A stretch of DNA of 64,000 bases from 2-02-FULL-66-22 sp964576535 (GCA_964576535.1 CAZNWB010000001.1:62001-126000); one strand, 5' to 3'. Positions 40,261-49,069 are shown, counted from the first letter of the stretch. Translations and numbers: made by a program. The notes: generated by a model not told the origin, from the sequence alone.

Positions 40261-41841
40261 TCACTGGGCACGAGCCCGCCAGAGGGCGAGTCCGTATGCA
40301 GCCAGGAACGCCAGGCAGGCCCACGCCAGGATGTCCCCGTATCGCGTGTACAGGGTTTGACGCTGTCGTAACCGGATCGTTCCCAAGAGGCTCGCCTCGG
40401 TGAAGATCCCGGTGTGAGCCAGGATTTCCCCGGTGGGGGCAATCACGGCCGTGACACCGGTGTTGGCTGCCCGCACGAGGTACGTCCCATTCTCCACGGC
40501 CCGCATGGCGGCCATGGCCAGGTGCTGGTAGGGCGCGCCGCTTCGGCCGAACCAGGCATCGTTGGTGATGTTGACCAGGAAGGCCGCCCCGCGGTCCACG
40601 AACTCCCGCACCTCACCCGGGAAGATGACCTCGTAACAGATCATCACGCTGAATTGCACCCCGTCCAGGGAAAAGACGGTGGCGGCCCGTCCCCGACCGA
40701 AGTCCCCGATCCCCACCACGAGCTTATCCAGGAAAAAGAAGATCGTCCGGAGCGGCACGTACTCGCCGAAGGGAACCAGGTGGCGCTTGTCGTAGCGGCC
40801 GCCGATCTCCCCGTCAGGGCGCAGGAGGAAGGCCGTATTGTACAGCAAGGCATCCTCCCCCAGGTCGGGGCTGCCGGTGAGCGTCGGGATGCCGACCTCT
40901 GCGATGAAGCGCCGCACGCGTGCGCCAAGCTCGGGCTCGCGTCGCAACAAGAACGGCAGGGCCGTCTCTGGCCAGACGATCAGCGCCGGCTTCTCCTCCG
41001 CCACCCGGCGGGCCAGCCGCTCGTAGATGTCCAGGGTAGCTGCCTGGTAGCTCCGGTCCCACTTCAGCGACTGGTCAATATTCCCCTGGAGGAGCCCCAC
41101 GCGAACGGTGGGACCGCCTGTGGGATCCCGCCAGATGGCCCGGGCATAGGCCAGCGTGCTCCCCAGGGCGAGAATCGTCAGCCCCACCGGAAGGAGCGCA
41201 CCCCGCCGCCGGCTCCCCCCCACCCGCCCGCGCCAGGTTCGGGCCAGAAGGTCTGCGATCGTCCCATTCACCAGGACCACGAGAGCGGAGATCCCGTACA
41301 CCCCGACCGCCGATGCCAGCAGGCGGATCGTGGGCTGCCGGTACTGGCTGTACCCGAGGAGCGCCCACGGGAATCCCGAGAACAGATGGCTCCGCAGGAA
41401 CTCCAGGGCTGTCCACAGCCCCGCAGCCACCAACGGGACACTCCCGCCTGGCAGCCGCAATCGGTGCTGCCCGGCCGACAGGAGCCAGGTGAAGGCCGCC
41501 GTATAGGCCCCCAGGACCGCGCAAAGGAGCAGCAGCGCCACCAGGCTCAGCCCAAGCGGCATCCGGCCATAGGTGGTCATCGTATTGACGACCCACCAGA
41601 TGGTCCCCAGGAAGAAGCACAGGCCGGACGTGTATCCCAGCCATGCCGCCTGGCGCGGCACGACCCCCTCGAGCGCGAGGAACAGGGGCACCAGGGCGAC
41701 GAAGCTGACCAGGCCAATGTCCCAGGGTGGAAAGGCCGCCGTGCAGAGGACACCGCTCCCGGCCGCGAGACCGAAGCGCACCGCTCGCGATATCTGCGGC
41801 GCACCCGCCCACGGTCTCGCGATCACACCCACCCGAGCCAT
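40261..41841 (-). CDS. lnt: Apolipoprotein N-acyltransferase
   Basis: 526-residue inner-membrane enzyme that adds the third acyl chain to lipoproteins. About six N-terminal helices precede a nitrilase-like domain with the catalytic triad Glu in VWPETALPF, Lys in RYDKRHLVPFGEYVPL and Cys in MICYEVIFPGEV; NDAWFGRSGAPYQH follows, and a last helix anchors the end. It overlaps cdsA by 19 bases. It complements the Lol genes of this window. Confidence 0.96.
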   Translation of the reverse strand: MARVGVIARPWAGAPQISRAVRFGLAAGSGVLCTAAFPPWDIGLVSFVALVPLFLALEGVVPRQAAWLGYTSGLCFFLGTIWWVVNTMTTYGRMPLGLSLVALLLLCAVLGAYTAAFTWLLSAGQHRLRLPGGSVPLVAAGLWTALEFLRSHLFSGFPWALLGYSQYRQPTIRLLASAVGVYGISALVVLVNGTIADLLARTWRGRVGGSRRRGALLPVGLTILALGSTLAYARAIWRDPTGGPTVRVGLLQGNIDQSLKWDRSYQAATLDIYERLARRVAEEKPALIVWPETALPFLLRREPELGARVRRFIAEVGIPTLTGSPDLGEDALLYNTAFLLRPDGEIGGRYDKRHLVPFGEYVPLRTIFFFLDKLVVGIGDFGRGRAATVFSLDGVQFSVMICYEVIFPGEVREFVDRGAAFLVNITNDAWFGRSGAPYQHLAMAAMRAVENGTYLVRAANTGVTAVIAPTGEILAHTGIFTEASLLGTIRLRQRQTLYTRYGDILAWACLAFLAAYGLALWRARAQ

Positions 41842-42617
41842 ACCAGGACGTACAGGACCGGACCCGCAAACATCAGGCTGTCCAGGCGATCCAGCACCCC
41901 ACCATGCCCGGGGATGAGGCTCCCGCTATCCTTGGCAGCGGCACCGCGCTTCACCACCGACTCGCAGAGATCCCCGATGATCCCTGCGGCTCCAAGCATG
42001 AGTCCGACCCATGCCGCCTTGTCCCAGGAAAGCCTCGGCCAGACCTGGCTGCTGCCCGCCAGCGCCACCACGACGGTGGCCGCCAGGCCGCCCAGCGCGC
42101 CCTCGACCGTCTTCTTGGGGCTGATGCGGGGCGCGAGCGGCCGACGCCCGAACCGGCTCCCGAGATAGAACGCCCCGGTATCTCCCGCCCATATCGCGAA
42201 GGCCAGGTAGTAAATGAACTGCCTCCCTTCGGGGAGTGCTCGCAAGAGGCTGGCGTAGCTCAGTAACCCCCCCACATAGGTCACGCCCAGGACAATCCAC
42301 GCCCCCTGCAGCAGGCCGACCCGGAACCCCGCCGGAACCAGCGTGGCGCGGACCAAGGCCACGCCCCCCACCGCTGCCCCCACCCCTGCCAGCCCACCTC
42401 CCCAGGTGACCGCCGTGTGCCACGCCAATGCGCCCAGGATCGTCACGAGGGAGAGCCCGGGATCGGTCCCCTCCGGACACAGCCGGGAAAATTCCCAGGC
42501 CGCCAGGGCAATGACCAGGCCCACCAGCAGGGTGAAGTGTAAGGCGGAGCCGAAGTGGACCAGGAGGAGAAACGGGGGGATGAGCAACAGGGAGCTGAGG
42601 ATCCGTTGACGATGCAT
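41823..42617 (-). CDS. cdsA: Phosphatidate cytidylyltransferase
   Basis: 264-residue membrane enzyme making CDP-diacylglycerol. Several helices, GDTGAFYLGSRFGRRPLAP, SPKKTVEGALGGL and the C-terminal signature KDSGSLIPGHGGVLDRLDSL. Follows frr as in many genomes, but uppS, dxr and rseP, the common neighbours, are missing. Confidence 0.95.
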   Translation of the reverse strand: MHRQRILSSLLLIPPFLLLVHFGSALHFTLLVGLVIALAAWEFSRLCPEGTDPGLSLVTILGALAWHTAVTWGGGLAGVGAAVGGVALVRATLVPAGFRVGLLQGAWIVLGVTYVGGLLSYASLLRALPEGRQFIYYLAFAIWAGDTGAFYLGSRFGRRPLAPRISPKKTVEGALGGLAATVVVALAGSSQVWPRLSWDKAAWVGLMLGAAGIIGDLCESVVKRGAAAKDSGSLIPGHGGVLDRLDSLMFAGPVLYVLVWLGWV

Positions 42618-42660
42618 GACCTGGCCGTCCGCTGTCCCACACCGGGCGCGCAGAGCGGAC

Positions 42661-43215
42661 TCAGAACTCCATGATCTCTTTTTCCTTCTTCTCCACGAGC
42701 TCGTCCAGCCCCTTGATCATGCGGTTGGTCAACTCCTGGGTCTGGTCCATGCCCTTGCGCACGCCGTCCTCGGAGAGCTGCTTGGTCTTCTCCAGCTTCT
42801 TGAGCGCCTCGTTGGCGTCGCGGCGAATGTTGCGGATGACCACCCGCCCCTCCTCCGCCATCTTGCGCACGACCTTCACCAGCTCCTTCCTGCGCTCTTC
42901 GGTCAGGGAAGGGACCGCCAGCCGGATGACCTTGCCGTCGCTGGTCGGGGTGATCCCCAGGTCGGATTTCAGGATCGCCTTCTCGATGACCGGAATCAGC
43001 GAGGCATCCCAGGGCTGGATGGTGATCAGGCGCCGCTCCGGCGTCGCCAGGTTGGCCACCGCCTTCAGGGGAGTGGGCGTGCCGTGGTAGTCCACGACGA
43101 TGCCATCCAATAACGCCACCGAGGCCCGGCCCGTCCGGACGCTGTTGAAGTCCTTCAGGGTCGCCTCTGTGGCCCGCTTCATGTCCTGCTCGGCCTTCCG
43201 GAGGACGTCCTGCAT
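42661..43215 (-). CDS. frr: Ribosome recycling factor
   Basis: 184-residue protein that splits post-termination ribosomes with EF-G. Full-length match: DFNSVRTGRASVALLDGI, YHGTPTPLKAVANL, TIQPWDASLIPVIEKAI, GKVIRLAVPSLTEERRKEL and a C-terminal helical domain. GGGGGGAG precedes the ATG. Confidence 0.98.
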   Translation of the reverse strand: MQDVLRKAEQDMKRATEATLKDFNSVRTGRASVALLDGIVVDYHGTPTPLKAVANLATPERRLITIQPWDASLIPVIEKAILKSDLGITPTSDGKVIRLAVPSLTEERRKELVKVVRKMAEEGRVVIRNIRRDANEALKKLEKTKQLSEDGVRKGMDQTQELTNRMIKGLDELVEKKEKEIMEF

Positions 43216-43233
43216 GGGTGCTCTCCCCCCTCC

Positions 43234-43953
43234 TCAGCCTCCCCTGACCAGGGTCCCGACACGCTCGCCTTGGACCAGCTGGCGCAGCCGGCCCTTCTCC
43301 TGAAGGTTGAACACCACGATGGGGAATCCGTTGTCCATGCACAACGAGATGGCCGTGGAATCCATGACCTTCAAGCGGCGGCTCAGCACCTCGATATAGG
43401 TCAACTCGTCGAACTTCTTTGCGGTCGGATCCTTCTTGGGATCGGCGCTGTAGACGCCATCCACCTTCGTCGCCTTGAGGACGACGTCGGCGTTCATCTC
43501 CATGGCGCGCAGGGCGGCCGCCGTGTCCGTCGTGAAGTACGGGTTCCCCGTGCCCCCCACGAAGATCACCACCCGGCCCTTCTCCAGGTGGCGTAACGCC
43601 CGGCGACGGATGAAGGGCTCCGCCACCTCGCGCATCTCGATGGCCGTCTGGACCCGGGTATCGACATCCAACTTCTCCAGGGCGTCCTGCAGGGCCAGGC
43701 CGTTGATGACCGTGGCCAGCATGCCCATGTAATCGGCCGACGAGCGGTCCATCCCCTGGGCGCTGGCCTCTACCCCACGAAAGATGTTCCCGCCGCCGAT
43801 CACCATGCCGATCTGGACGCCGAGCTGGTGGACCTCCCGGACCTCCTCCGCGATGAAGCGCGCCACGTCGGCGCTGATCCCGTAGACTTGCTCGCCCGCC
43901 AGCGCCTCGCCGCTGATCTTCAGGAGGATGCGTCGGTACGTGAGTTCCGCCAT
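43234..43953 (-). CDS. pyrH: UMP kinase
   Basis: 239-residue bacterial UMP kinase of the amino-acid-kinase fold. RILLKISGEALAGEQVYGI, GMVIGGGNIFRG, DYMGMLATVINGLALQDAL, VGGTGNPYFTTDTAAALRA and the late VMDSTAISLCMDN are diagnostic. Fourteen bases after tsf. Confidence 0.98.
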   Translation of the reverse strand: MAELTYRRILLKISGEALAGEQVYGISADVARFIAEEVREVHQLGVQIGMVIGGGNIFRGVEASAQGMDRSSADYMGMLATVINGLALQDALEKLDVDTRVQTAIEMREVAEPFIRRRALRHLEKGRVVIFVGGTGNPYFTTDTAAALRAMEMNADVVLKATKVDGVYSADPKKDPTAKKFDELTYIEVLSRRLKVMDSTAISLCMDNGFPIVVFNLQEKGRLRQLVQGERVGTLVRGG

Positions 43954-43967
43954 CGCGTCTTCCGGGC

Positions 43968-44876
43968 CTAGACCGTCACCCGCTTCTCGATCCCTTCACC
44001 CAATCGGAACCTGACGAAGGCCGTCACGCTGACGGGCTCTCCCAGGCTCTTCTCGGCCGCCTTCAGGACGTCGCGGACCCTCTGCTTCCCCTCAGGATCC
44101 CGGATGAAGGCCTGATCCACCAAGCAGCGCTCGATGAAAAACTTCTCCAGTCGCCCTTGGATGATCTTGTCCTGGATGGCCGCCGGCTTGCCCTGCACGT
44201 CCGGCTGGACCCGCAGGATCTCCCGTTCCTTGTCCAGGATCTCGGCCGGCACCTGGTCGCGGGTGAGGCAGGCGGGCTCGGCCGAGCACACCTGGAGCGC
44301 CAGCTCCTTGGCCAGGTGCGCCAGCTCCTCGCTCTTGGCCGCGCGGTCGGAGCCGCACCGGACCCCCACGAGGACCCCGATCTTCCCACCGGCATGCAGG
44401 TAGCTCGTGATCACACCCTGGGCAGTCTCCGGCAGCGCCAGGCGCGCCGCCCGCCGGACCACGATGTTCTCCCCCAGAGACGCTATGGCGTCTTTGACGA
44501 CCTCGGCCACCGGCTGATTGTTGAGGGATCGCCTCAGCAACACCTCCACGTCTTCGGCCGCCTTGTCCGCCCCAACCAGGGCCACCAGGGATCGGGTTAC
44601 GCTGGCGAACCGATCCGTGCGCGCGACGAAGTCCGTCTCGCAGTTCACCTCCACCAAGGCCCCCACGTTCCGGCCCGGCGACACCCATGCGGCCACCAAT
44701 CCGTCCGCAGCCGTCCGGCCGGCCTTCTTCTCGGCGGTTTTCAGCCCCCGCTTCCGCAGGACTTCGATCGCCTTCTCCATGTCGCCGCTGGCCTCCGCCA
44801 GGGCCGCCTTGCACTCCATGATCCCCGCGCCCGTCTTCTCGCGGAGGTCACGGACCATCGTCGCGGAAATCGTCAT
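43968..44876 (-). CDS. tsf: Elongation factor Ts
   Basis: 302-residue nucleotide exchange factor for EF-Tu. N-terminal UBA-like domain MVRDLREKTGAGIMECKAAL, then KRGLKTAEKKAGR and VEVNCETDFVARTDRFASV; two dimerisation subdomains follow. The sequence KFFIERCLVDQAFIRDPE near residue 240 is typical. Directly after rpsB. Confidence 0.97.
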   Translation of the reverse strand: MTISATMVRDLREKTGAGIMECKAALAEASGDMEKAIEVLRKRGLKTAEKKAGRTAADGLVAAWVSPGRNVGALVEVNCETDFVARTDRFASVTRSLVALVGADKAAEDVEVLLRRSLNNQPVAEVVKDAIASLGENIVVRRAARLALPETAQGVITSYLHAGGKIGVLVGVRCGSDRAAKSEELAHLAKELALQVCSAEPACLTRDQVPAEILDKEREILRVQPDVQGKPAAIQDKIIQGRLEKFFIERCLVDQAFIRDPEGKQRVRDVLKAAEKSLGEPVSVTAFVRFRLGEGIEKRVTV

Positions 44877-44885
44877 GAGCGTTCC

Positions 44886-45770
44886 TCACTGAACACCGGC
44901 CGGGGTCGACTGTGCGGATGGGGGTTCCGGCCGCGGGGCTTCAGTCCCCGGGGACCCCGCCTCGCGGGGGGACCCACTTGTGGGTGCCCCCGCGGCTGCC
45001 GCTGCCCCTGGGGTCCCCTCCGCGCCTGATTTGGCGGCGGTACCGGCGGTCATCGCCTCCTCAAGTCCGGCCACGCCAGCCTTGGCGGCCTCCCCGCGCC
45101 CCTCGATGATGGTATCCGCCAGCCGGGACGTGAGCAGCCGGACGGCCCGGATGGCGTCGTCGTTGCCTGGGATGGGAAAATCGATCTCGTCGGGATCGCA
45201 GTTGGTATCCACCACCGCCACCACCGGGATGCCCAGGCGGCGCGCCTCAGCCACCGCGATGCGCTCCTTACTCGGGTCGATGACGAACACCGCTCCCGGG
45301 AGGTTCTCCATGGCCTTGATCCCCATGAGCGCGTTGTTCAGTTTCTCCATCTCCCGCTCGAGCCGCAGGATTTCCTTCTTGGAGAAGGCCTCGAACTTTC
45401 CGGTGGCCTGCATGTCCTCGAGTTGTTTGAGACGCGAGATGCTCTTGGTGATCGTCTGGAAGTTCGTCAGGGTCCCGCCCAGCCACCGCCGGTTGACGAA
45501 GAACATGCCGGCCCGCGCGGCCTCATCCTGGATCGTATCCACCGCCTGCTTCTTGGTGCCCACAAACAGCACCTTTCCGCCCCGCGCCGCCATGGCGCGC
45601 AGGAAGGCCTCCGCCTCCTGAAACTTCTTCAGGGTCTTTTGCAGGTCAATGATGTAGATCCCGTTTCGCTCCCCAAACAGATACTTCTTCATCTTCGGGT
45701 TCCACCGCTTTGTCTGGTGCCCGAAGTGAACGCCGGCTTCCAAGAGTTCTTTGATCGTCACCGTGGCCAT
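44886..45770 (-). CDS. rpsB: Small ribosomal subunit protein S2 with repeat-derived C-terminal extension
   Basis: 294 residues. The core (~1-235) is standard S2: VTIKELLEAGVHFGHQTKRW, MFFVNRRWLGGTLTNFQTI, VFVIDPSKERIAVAEARRL and VDTNCDPDEIDFPIPGNDDA. The last ~50 residues are a low-complexity Ala/Gly/Pro/Ser tail (GTPGAAAAAGAPTSGSPREA) encoded by GC-rich palindromic DNA. GGGAGGG precedes the ATG; a hairpin lies in the leader. First gene of rpsB-tsf-pyrH-frr-cdsA-lnt. Confidence 0.97.
   Translation of the reverse strand: MATVTIKELLEAGVHFGHQTKRWNPKMKKYLFGERNGIYIIDLQKTLKKFQEAEAFLRAMAARGGKVLFVGTKKQAVDTIQDEAARAGMFFVNRRWLGGTLTNFQTITKSISRLKQLEDMQATGKFEAFSKKEILRLEREMEKLNNALMGIKAMENLPGAVFVIDPSKERIAVAEARRLGIPVVAVVDTNCDPDEIDFPIPGNDDAIRAVRLLTSRLADTIIEGRGEAAKAGVAGLEEAMTAGTAAKSGAEGTPGAAAAAGAPTSGSPREAGSPGTEAPRPEPPSAQSTPAGVQ
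44931..45020. repeat. Palindromic stretch inside the rpsB 3' coding end
   Basis: Nested inverted pairs: GGGGCTTCAGTCCCC; CCCCGCCTCGCGGGG; GACCCACTTGTGGGTGCC; and an outer GGGGACCCC / CTGGGGTCCCC pair. It codes for the low-complexity S2 tail. Confidence 0.75.
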
Positions 45771-45824
45771 CGCATCCCTCCCAGTCCGGTTGATCCGCCG
45801 CGCGCCTCCCCTCCCACCGGATCA

Positions 45825-45841
45825 CCCCGCCAAAGGCGGGG
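45825..45841. repeat. CCCCGCC-AAA-GGCGGGG palindrome in the rpsB leader
   Basis: 7-bp perfect stem, 3-base loop, about 60 bases upstream of rpsB in its transcript. Same stem sequence as 55361-55377 and 57191-57209. Confidence 0.8.
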
Positions 45842-45905
45842 CGACACCCCCGATGGAATCCGCGCGCGTGTGAATTTGGCCCGCGATCGCCGCGGACCGA
45901 TTCGT

Positions 45906-45934
45906 CTTATATCACACAGCTGCAGGGGCAGCAA
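45906..45934 (-). promoter_or_regulatory. Candidate promoter of the rpsB operon
   Basis: TTGCTG (45934-45929), 17-base spacer, TATAAG (45911-45906) on the minus strand, leaving a leader of about 130 bases that could bind S2 for autoregulation. Confidence 0.55.
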
Positions 45935-45943
45935 GTGTCGTCG

Positions 45944-46080
45944 AAAAGCGTTCGACTGTTCGGCAGTTCGGGGCACCCACGCCACAGCGGTGGGTATCCA
46001 CCGCGGTGCCGTGGGTCCCGGTTGTTCCCCCGAACCCAAAACGACCGAACCACCGAACGGTCGAACCACCGAACGCTTTT
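45944..46080. repeat. GTTCGG-word composite array with reversed inner palindrome
   Basis: AAAAGCGTTCGACTGTTCGG at the left and CCGAACCACCGAACGCTTTT at the right pair; inside lies the 50-bp element (45970-46019) in reverse orientation, then GAACCCAAAACGACCGAAC. Between the argJ stop and the rpsB promoter. Confidence 0.92.
45970..46019. repeat. Inner palindrome, copy 3 (inverted)
   Basis: 50 bp from GGGGCACCCACGCCAC to GCCGTGGGTCCC; it is the reverse complement of 38462-38511 with two differences. Confidence 0.88.
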
Positions 46081-46085
46081 CTCCG

Positions 46086-47312
46086 CTAGGTCCGGTATCC
46101 GGCGTTGATCCGGACATAGGCCTCGCTCAGATCGGTGGTCCAGACCCGCGCCGCCGCGGGGCCCGCGTGCAGGTGAACCACCAGCGCGAACTCCCGCTGG
46201 CGGAGCCGGTGATTCACCGCGGCCTCTGCGCTTCCCCCCAGGCCAACGCCGCCTCTCACGACCGGCAATTCATCCACCAACAGGTCCACGGATCCGGCGT
46301 CGAACCGCGCGCCCGATCGGCCCAGGGCGGCCATGATCCGCCCCCAGTTGATGTCCTCGCCGAAGAGCGTCGTCTTGACCAGGGGGGAGTTGGCCACCGC
46401 CTCGGCCGCCAGGCGCGCCTCTCTGGGGGTGCGCCCGCCGAAGATCCGGACCTCGACCAGCTTGGTCGCCCCCTCGCCGTCGCGGGCGATCATCTTGGCG
46501 AGACTCAGGCAGATCATCTCCAACCCGACGCGGAATGTTCGGAAGCCGGCCGTCCCCGCGCGCAGCGGGGGCCCTCCCACGGCCCCGTTGGCGAAACATA
46601 ACACCATGTCGTTGGTGCTGGTGTCCCCATCCACGGTGATGCAGTTGAAGCTTCCGTCCACGGCGAGTCGGAGTGCCCGCTGCAGCGGTCCGGCCGCCAC
46701 CGCCGCGTCCGTGGCCAGGACCGCCAGCATCGTCGCCATTCGCGGGGCGATCATACCCGAACCCTTGGCCATGCCTCCGATGGTCACCCGCCGCTCCCCC
46801 ACCGGGAAGGTGATGGCCGCCTCCTTGGGCGTGGTGTCCGTGGTGAGGATGGCCTGTGCCGCCTCGCTTCCCCCGCTGACATCCAATCGGTCCACGGCTC
46901 GGGCGATCCCCTTCCGGACGGCCTCCATGTCCAGCGGCCTCCCGATGACACCGGTGGAGGCGACGAACACCTGGCCGGTCGGTCGCTGGATGGCCCGGGC
47001 CACTTCCCGAACCATCTCTTCGGCATCCCGGAGCCCCTGGCGGCCCGAGCAGGCGTTGGCATTCCCGCTGTTGAGGACGATGGCCGCGAACCTCCCGCCT
47101 CGAAGCTGCCGGCGCGAGACCTGGACCGGCGCCGCCTGCACCCGGTTCGTCGTGAAGGTCGCCGCCACCGTTGCCGGTCTCTCCGACACGACCAGCGCCA
47201 GGTCCGGCGCACCTCCCCGCTTCAACCCACAGGCCACACCCGCCGACCGGACACCCTTGACCGCGGAGAGTCCCCCGGGGATGCCGAACAGGTATGCGTC
47301 CTCCGCTGACAC
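46086..47312 (-). CDS. argJ: Bifunctional ornithine acetyltransferase / N-acetylglutamate synthase
   Basis: 408-residue enzyme of arginine synthesis that cleaves itself into two chains. Key parts: VVSERPATVAATFTTNRVQA, LNSGNANACSGRQGLRDAEE, the self-cleavage site KGSGMIAPRMATMLAVLATD (before the ATML threonine), DGDTSTNDMVLCFANG and GEDINWGRIMAALGRSG. Placed next to argC. Confidence 0.97.
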   Translation of the reverse strand: MSAEDAYLFGIPGGLSAVKGVRSAGVACGLKRGGAPDLALVVSERPATVAATFTTNRVQAAPVQVSRRQLRGGRFAAIVLNSGNANACSGRQGLRDAEEMVREVARAIQRPTGQVFVASTGVIGRPLDMEAVRKGIARAVDRLDVSGGSEAAQAILTTDTTPKEAAITFPVGERRVTIGGMAKGSGMIAPRMATMLAVLATDAAVAAGPLQRALRLAVDGSFNCITVDGDTSTNDMVLCFANGAVGGPPLRAGTAGFRTFRVGLEMICLSLAKMIARDGEGATKLVEVRIFGGRTPREARLAAEAVANSPLVKTTLFGEDINWGRIMAALGRSGARFDAGSVDLLVDELPVVRGGVGLGGSAEAAVNHRLRQREFALVVHLHAGPAAARVWTTDLSEAYVRINAGYRT

Positions 47313-47330
47313 GGCACCTCTCCTCAGGCG

Positions 47331-47421
47331 GCAATGAAAAATTGCAAACTGACAACTGGCAATGCAAAACCGATGATCCCGCTTGACCGGTTGTCAGTTG
47401 TCGGTTGTCAGTTTTGCATTG
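47331..47421. repeat. Word-palindrome array, TTGTCGGTTGTCAG word
   Basis: GGCAATGAAAAATTGCAAACTG and ACAACTGGCAATGCAAAACC-type words (in pieces) face GACCGGTTGTCAGTTGTCGG and TTTTGCATTGGC. Partner of 36559-36680; fills the argJ-argC gap. Confidence 0.88.
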
Positions 47422-47440
47422 GCACTGGGCCCAAAGGGCT

Positions 47441-48508
47441 TTACGGAAAGAGCCCCGGGATCCACAGGCTGGTCCGCTCGTCCAGGCCGGCCATCAAGTT
47501 GAAGCACTGCACGGCCTGACCGGAGGCCCCCTTCACCAGATTGTCTATGGCCGTCACCACGATGACCCGCCCCGTCCGGGAGTCAGAGACCACGCCGATA
47601 TCGCAGAAATTCGAGTGCAGGACCGGCTTCGTCTCGGGGAGCTGCCCCTCCCCCAGGACGCGGACAAAGGGGGCGTCCCGGTAGAAGGTCCGGAAGAGGG
47701 AAAGAAGGTCGGCGGCGGACCGGCGGGTCTGGAGGGACGCCGTGATGGTTGTCAGGATCCCACGGGTGAGCGGCGCCAGGTGCGGCGTGAATGAGACGAT
47801 GACCTCACGACCGGCCAGCCGGGAGAGCTCCTGCTCGATCTCTGGGGTGTGGCGATGGGTGGCGACTCCATATGCCTTGAGGTTCTCGTTCATCTCCGAG
47901 AAGTGATACGGCAACTCCGTCTTGCGGCCCGCCCCCGACACCCCCGAGATGGCATCGATCAATATCGAGTCCGGATCCACGAGCCCCTCGACGACCAGGG
48001 GAGCCAGCCCCAGCACCGCGCCGGTGGGATAGCAGCCGGGAACGGCCACCAGCCGCGCGTCAGCAATTGCCGCGCGATGGAGCTCGGGCAGGCCGTATGC
48101 GGCCTCCTTCAGCAGGTGGGGGGCCACGTGCTGCACCCCATACCACCGCGGGTAGGCGGCGGGGTCCTTGAGGCGGTAGTCGGCGGAGAGGTCCAGGACG
48201 CGCGCTCCGCGCTGGATCAGATCCGCGCCCGCCGCCATGGACGTCTTGTGGGGCAGCGCCAGGAAGACAAACTCCGCCTCCGCCGCCAGCTTCGCCGTAT
48301 CCAGGGGGAGGCAGGTCAGATCCACCAGGCCCGTCAGGCTGGGGAAGACGTTCCCGATCGGCTGGTTCGCATAGGTGTCGGCGGTGAGGGCCACGACCTT
48401 CGCCAAGGGGTGCTGAAGCAGGAGGCGGAGAAGCTCCACTCCTGTGTACCCGCTGGCCCCGGCAATGGCCACGTGGCGGATTCTTTCGTGCCCCTGTCTT
48501 TCCGTCAC
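47441..48508 (-). CDS. argC: N-acetyl-gamma-glutamyl-phosphate reductase
   Basis: 355-residue NADP-dependent reductase of arginine synthesis. Rossmann start VAIAGASGYTGVELLRLL, FLALPHKTSMA, the catalytic cysteine in LVAVPGCYPTGAVLGLAPL, and VSFTPHLAPLTRGILTTI. The GTG at 48508 has GGGGGAG upstream; the frame is open further 5' but that would run into the rpsI terminator, so the shorter form is chosen. Confidence 0.95.
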   Translation of the reverse strand: MTERQGHERIRHVAIAGASGYTGVELLRLLLQHPLAKVVALTADTYANQPIGNVFPSLTGLVDLTCLPLDTAKLAAEAEFVFLALPHKTSMAAGADLIQRGARVLDLSADYRLKDPAAYPRWYGVQHVAPHLLKEAAYGLPELHRAAIADARLVAVPGCYPTGAVLGLAPLVVEGLVDPDSILIDAISGVSGAGRKTELPYHFSEMNENLKAYGVATHRHTPEIEQELSRLAGREVIVSFTPHLAPLTRGILTTITASLQTRRSAADLLSLFRTFYRDAPFVRVLGEGQLPETKPVLHSNFCDIGVVSDSRTGRVIVVTAIDNLVKGASGQAVQCFNLMAGLDERTSLWIPGLFP

Positions 48509-48601
48509 GCTGTCCGCTCCCCCGCTGTCCCCAGAACTGGCGCCCTCGACCGACCGCCCACGGTTGCAGGAATGCGTTTCTTCCTGCTGGCCCGCAGGCA
48601 T

Positions 48602-48632
48602 AAAAAAAGGGAAGAACCCGAAGGCCCTTCCC
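48602..48632 (-). terminator. Rho-independent terminator after rpsI
   Basis: On the minus strand GGGAAGGGCC, loop TTCG, GGTTCTTCCC (10-bp stem with two G-T pairs), followed by seven T. The most convincing intrinsic terminator in the window. Confidence 0.92.
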
Positions 48633-48653
48633 CGTCCTTCCCCGGCGAAACGG

Positions 48654-49049
48654 TTACCGCTTGGAGAACTGGAATCGGGCCCGCGCGCCCTTTTGGCCGT
48701 ATTTCTTTCGCTCCTTCACACGGGGATCTCGCGTGAGCAATCCCGCCTTCTTCAGTGGGGTCCGCAGGGCCCCGTCCGCCTGCACCAAGGCCCGCGCGAT
48801 CCCCAGGCGAATCGCCCCGGCCTGGCCGCTCGCGCCGCCCCCGCTGACGGTGGCCATGACGTCGAACTTCCCCTCCATCCCGACCACCTTGAGTGGTTGG
48901 GCCAGGACCATCTTGAGCGTCGGTCGAGGGAAGAAATCGTCCACCGGGCGGCTATTCACCTCGATCTTCCCCTCGCCCGGTTGCAACCAGACCCGCGCCA
49001 CGGAACACTTGCGGCGTCCGGTTGCGTAAGTGCGCGATGTGAGCTCCAT
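48654..49049 (-). CDS. rpsI: Small ribosomal subunit protein S9
   Basis: 131 residues. YATGRRKCSVARVWLQPGEG, the GGGASGQAGAIRLGIARAL signature and the basic tail KERKKYGQKGARARFQFSKR that reaches the P-site tRNA. Cotranscribed with rplM, 20 bases apart. Confidence 0.98.
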   Translation of the reverse strand: MELTSRTYATGRRKCSVARVWLQPGEGKIEVNSRPVDDFFPRPTLKMVLAQPLKVVGMEGKFDVMATVSGGGASGQAGAIRLGIARALVQADGALRTPLKKAGLLTRDPRVKERKKYGQKGARARFQFSKR

Positions 49050-49069
49050 CCCTGCGTACTCTCCTTGAT

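Noticed and set aside
8117..46080. GTTCGG arrays as CRISPR repeats
   Set aside because: Words are short, imperfect and arranged as opposing arms, without regular unique spacers or cas genes.
48509..48601. Longer argC start
   Set aside because: It would initiate next to the rpsI terminator's T-run and add a non-family N-terminus; GTG at 48508 has a good ribosome site.
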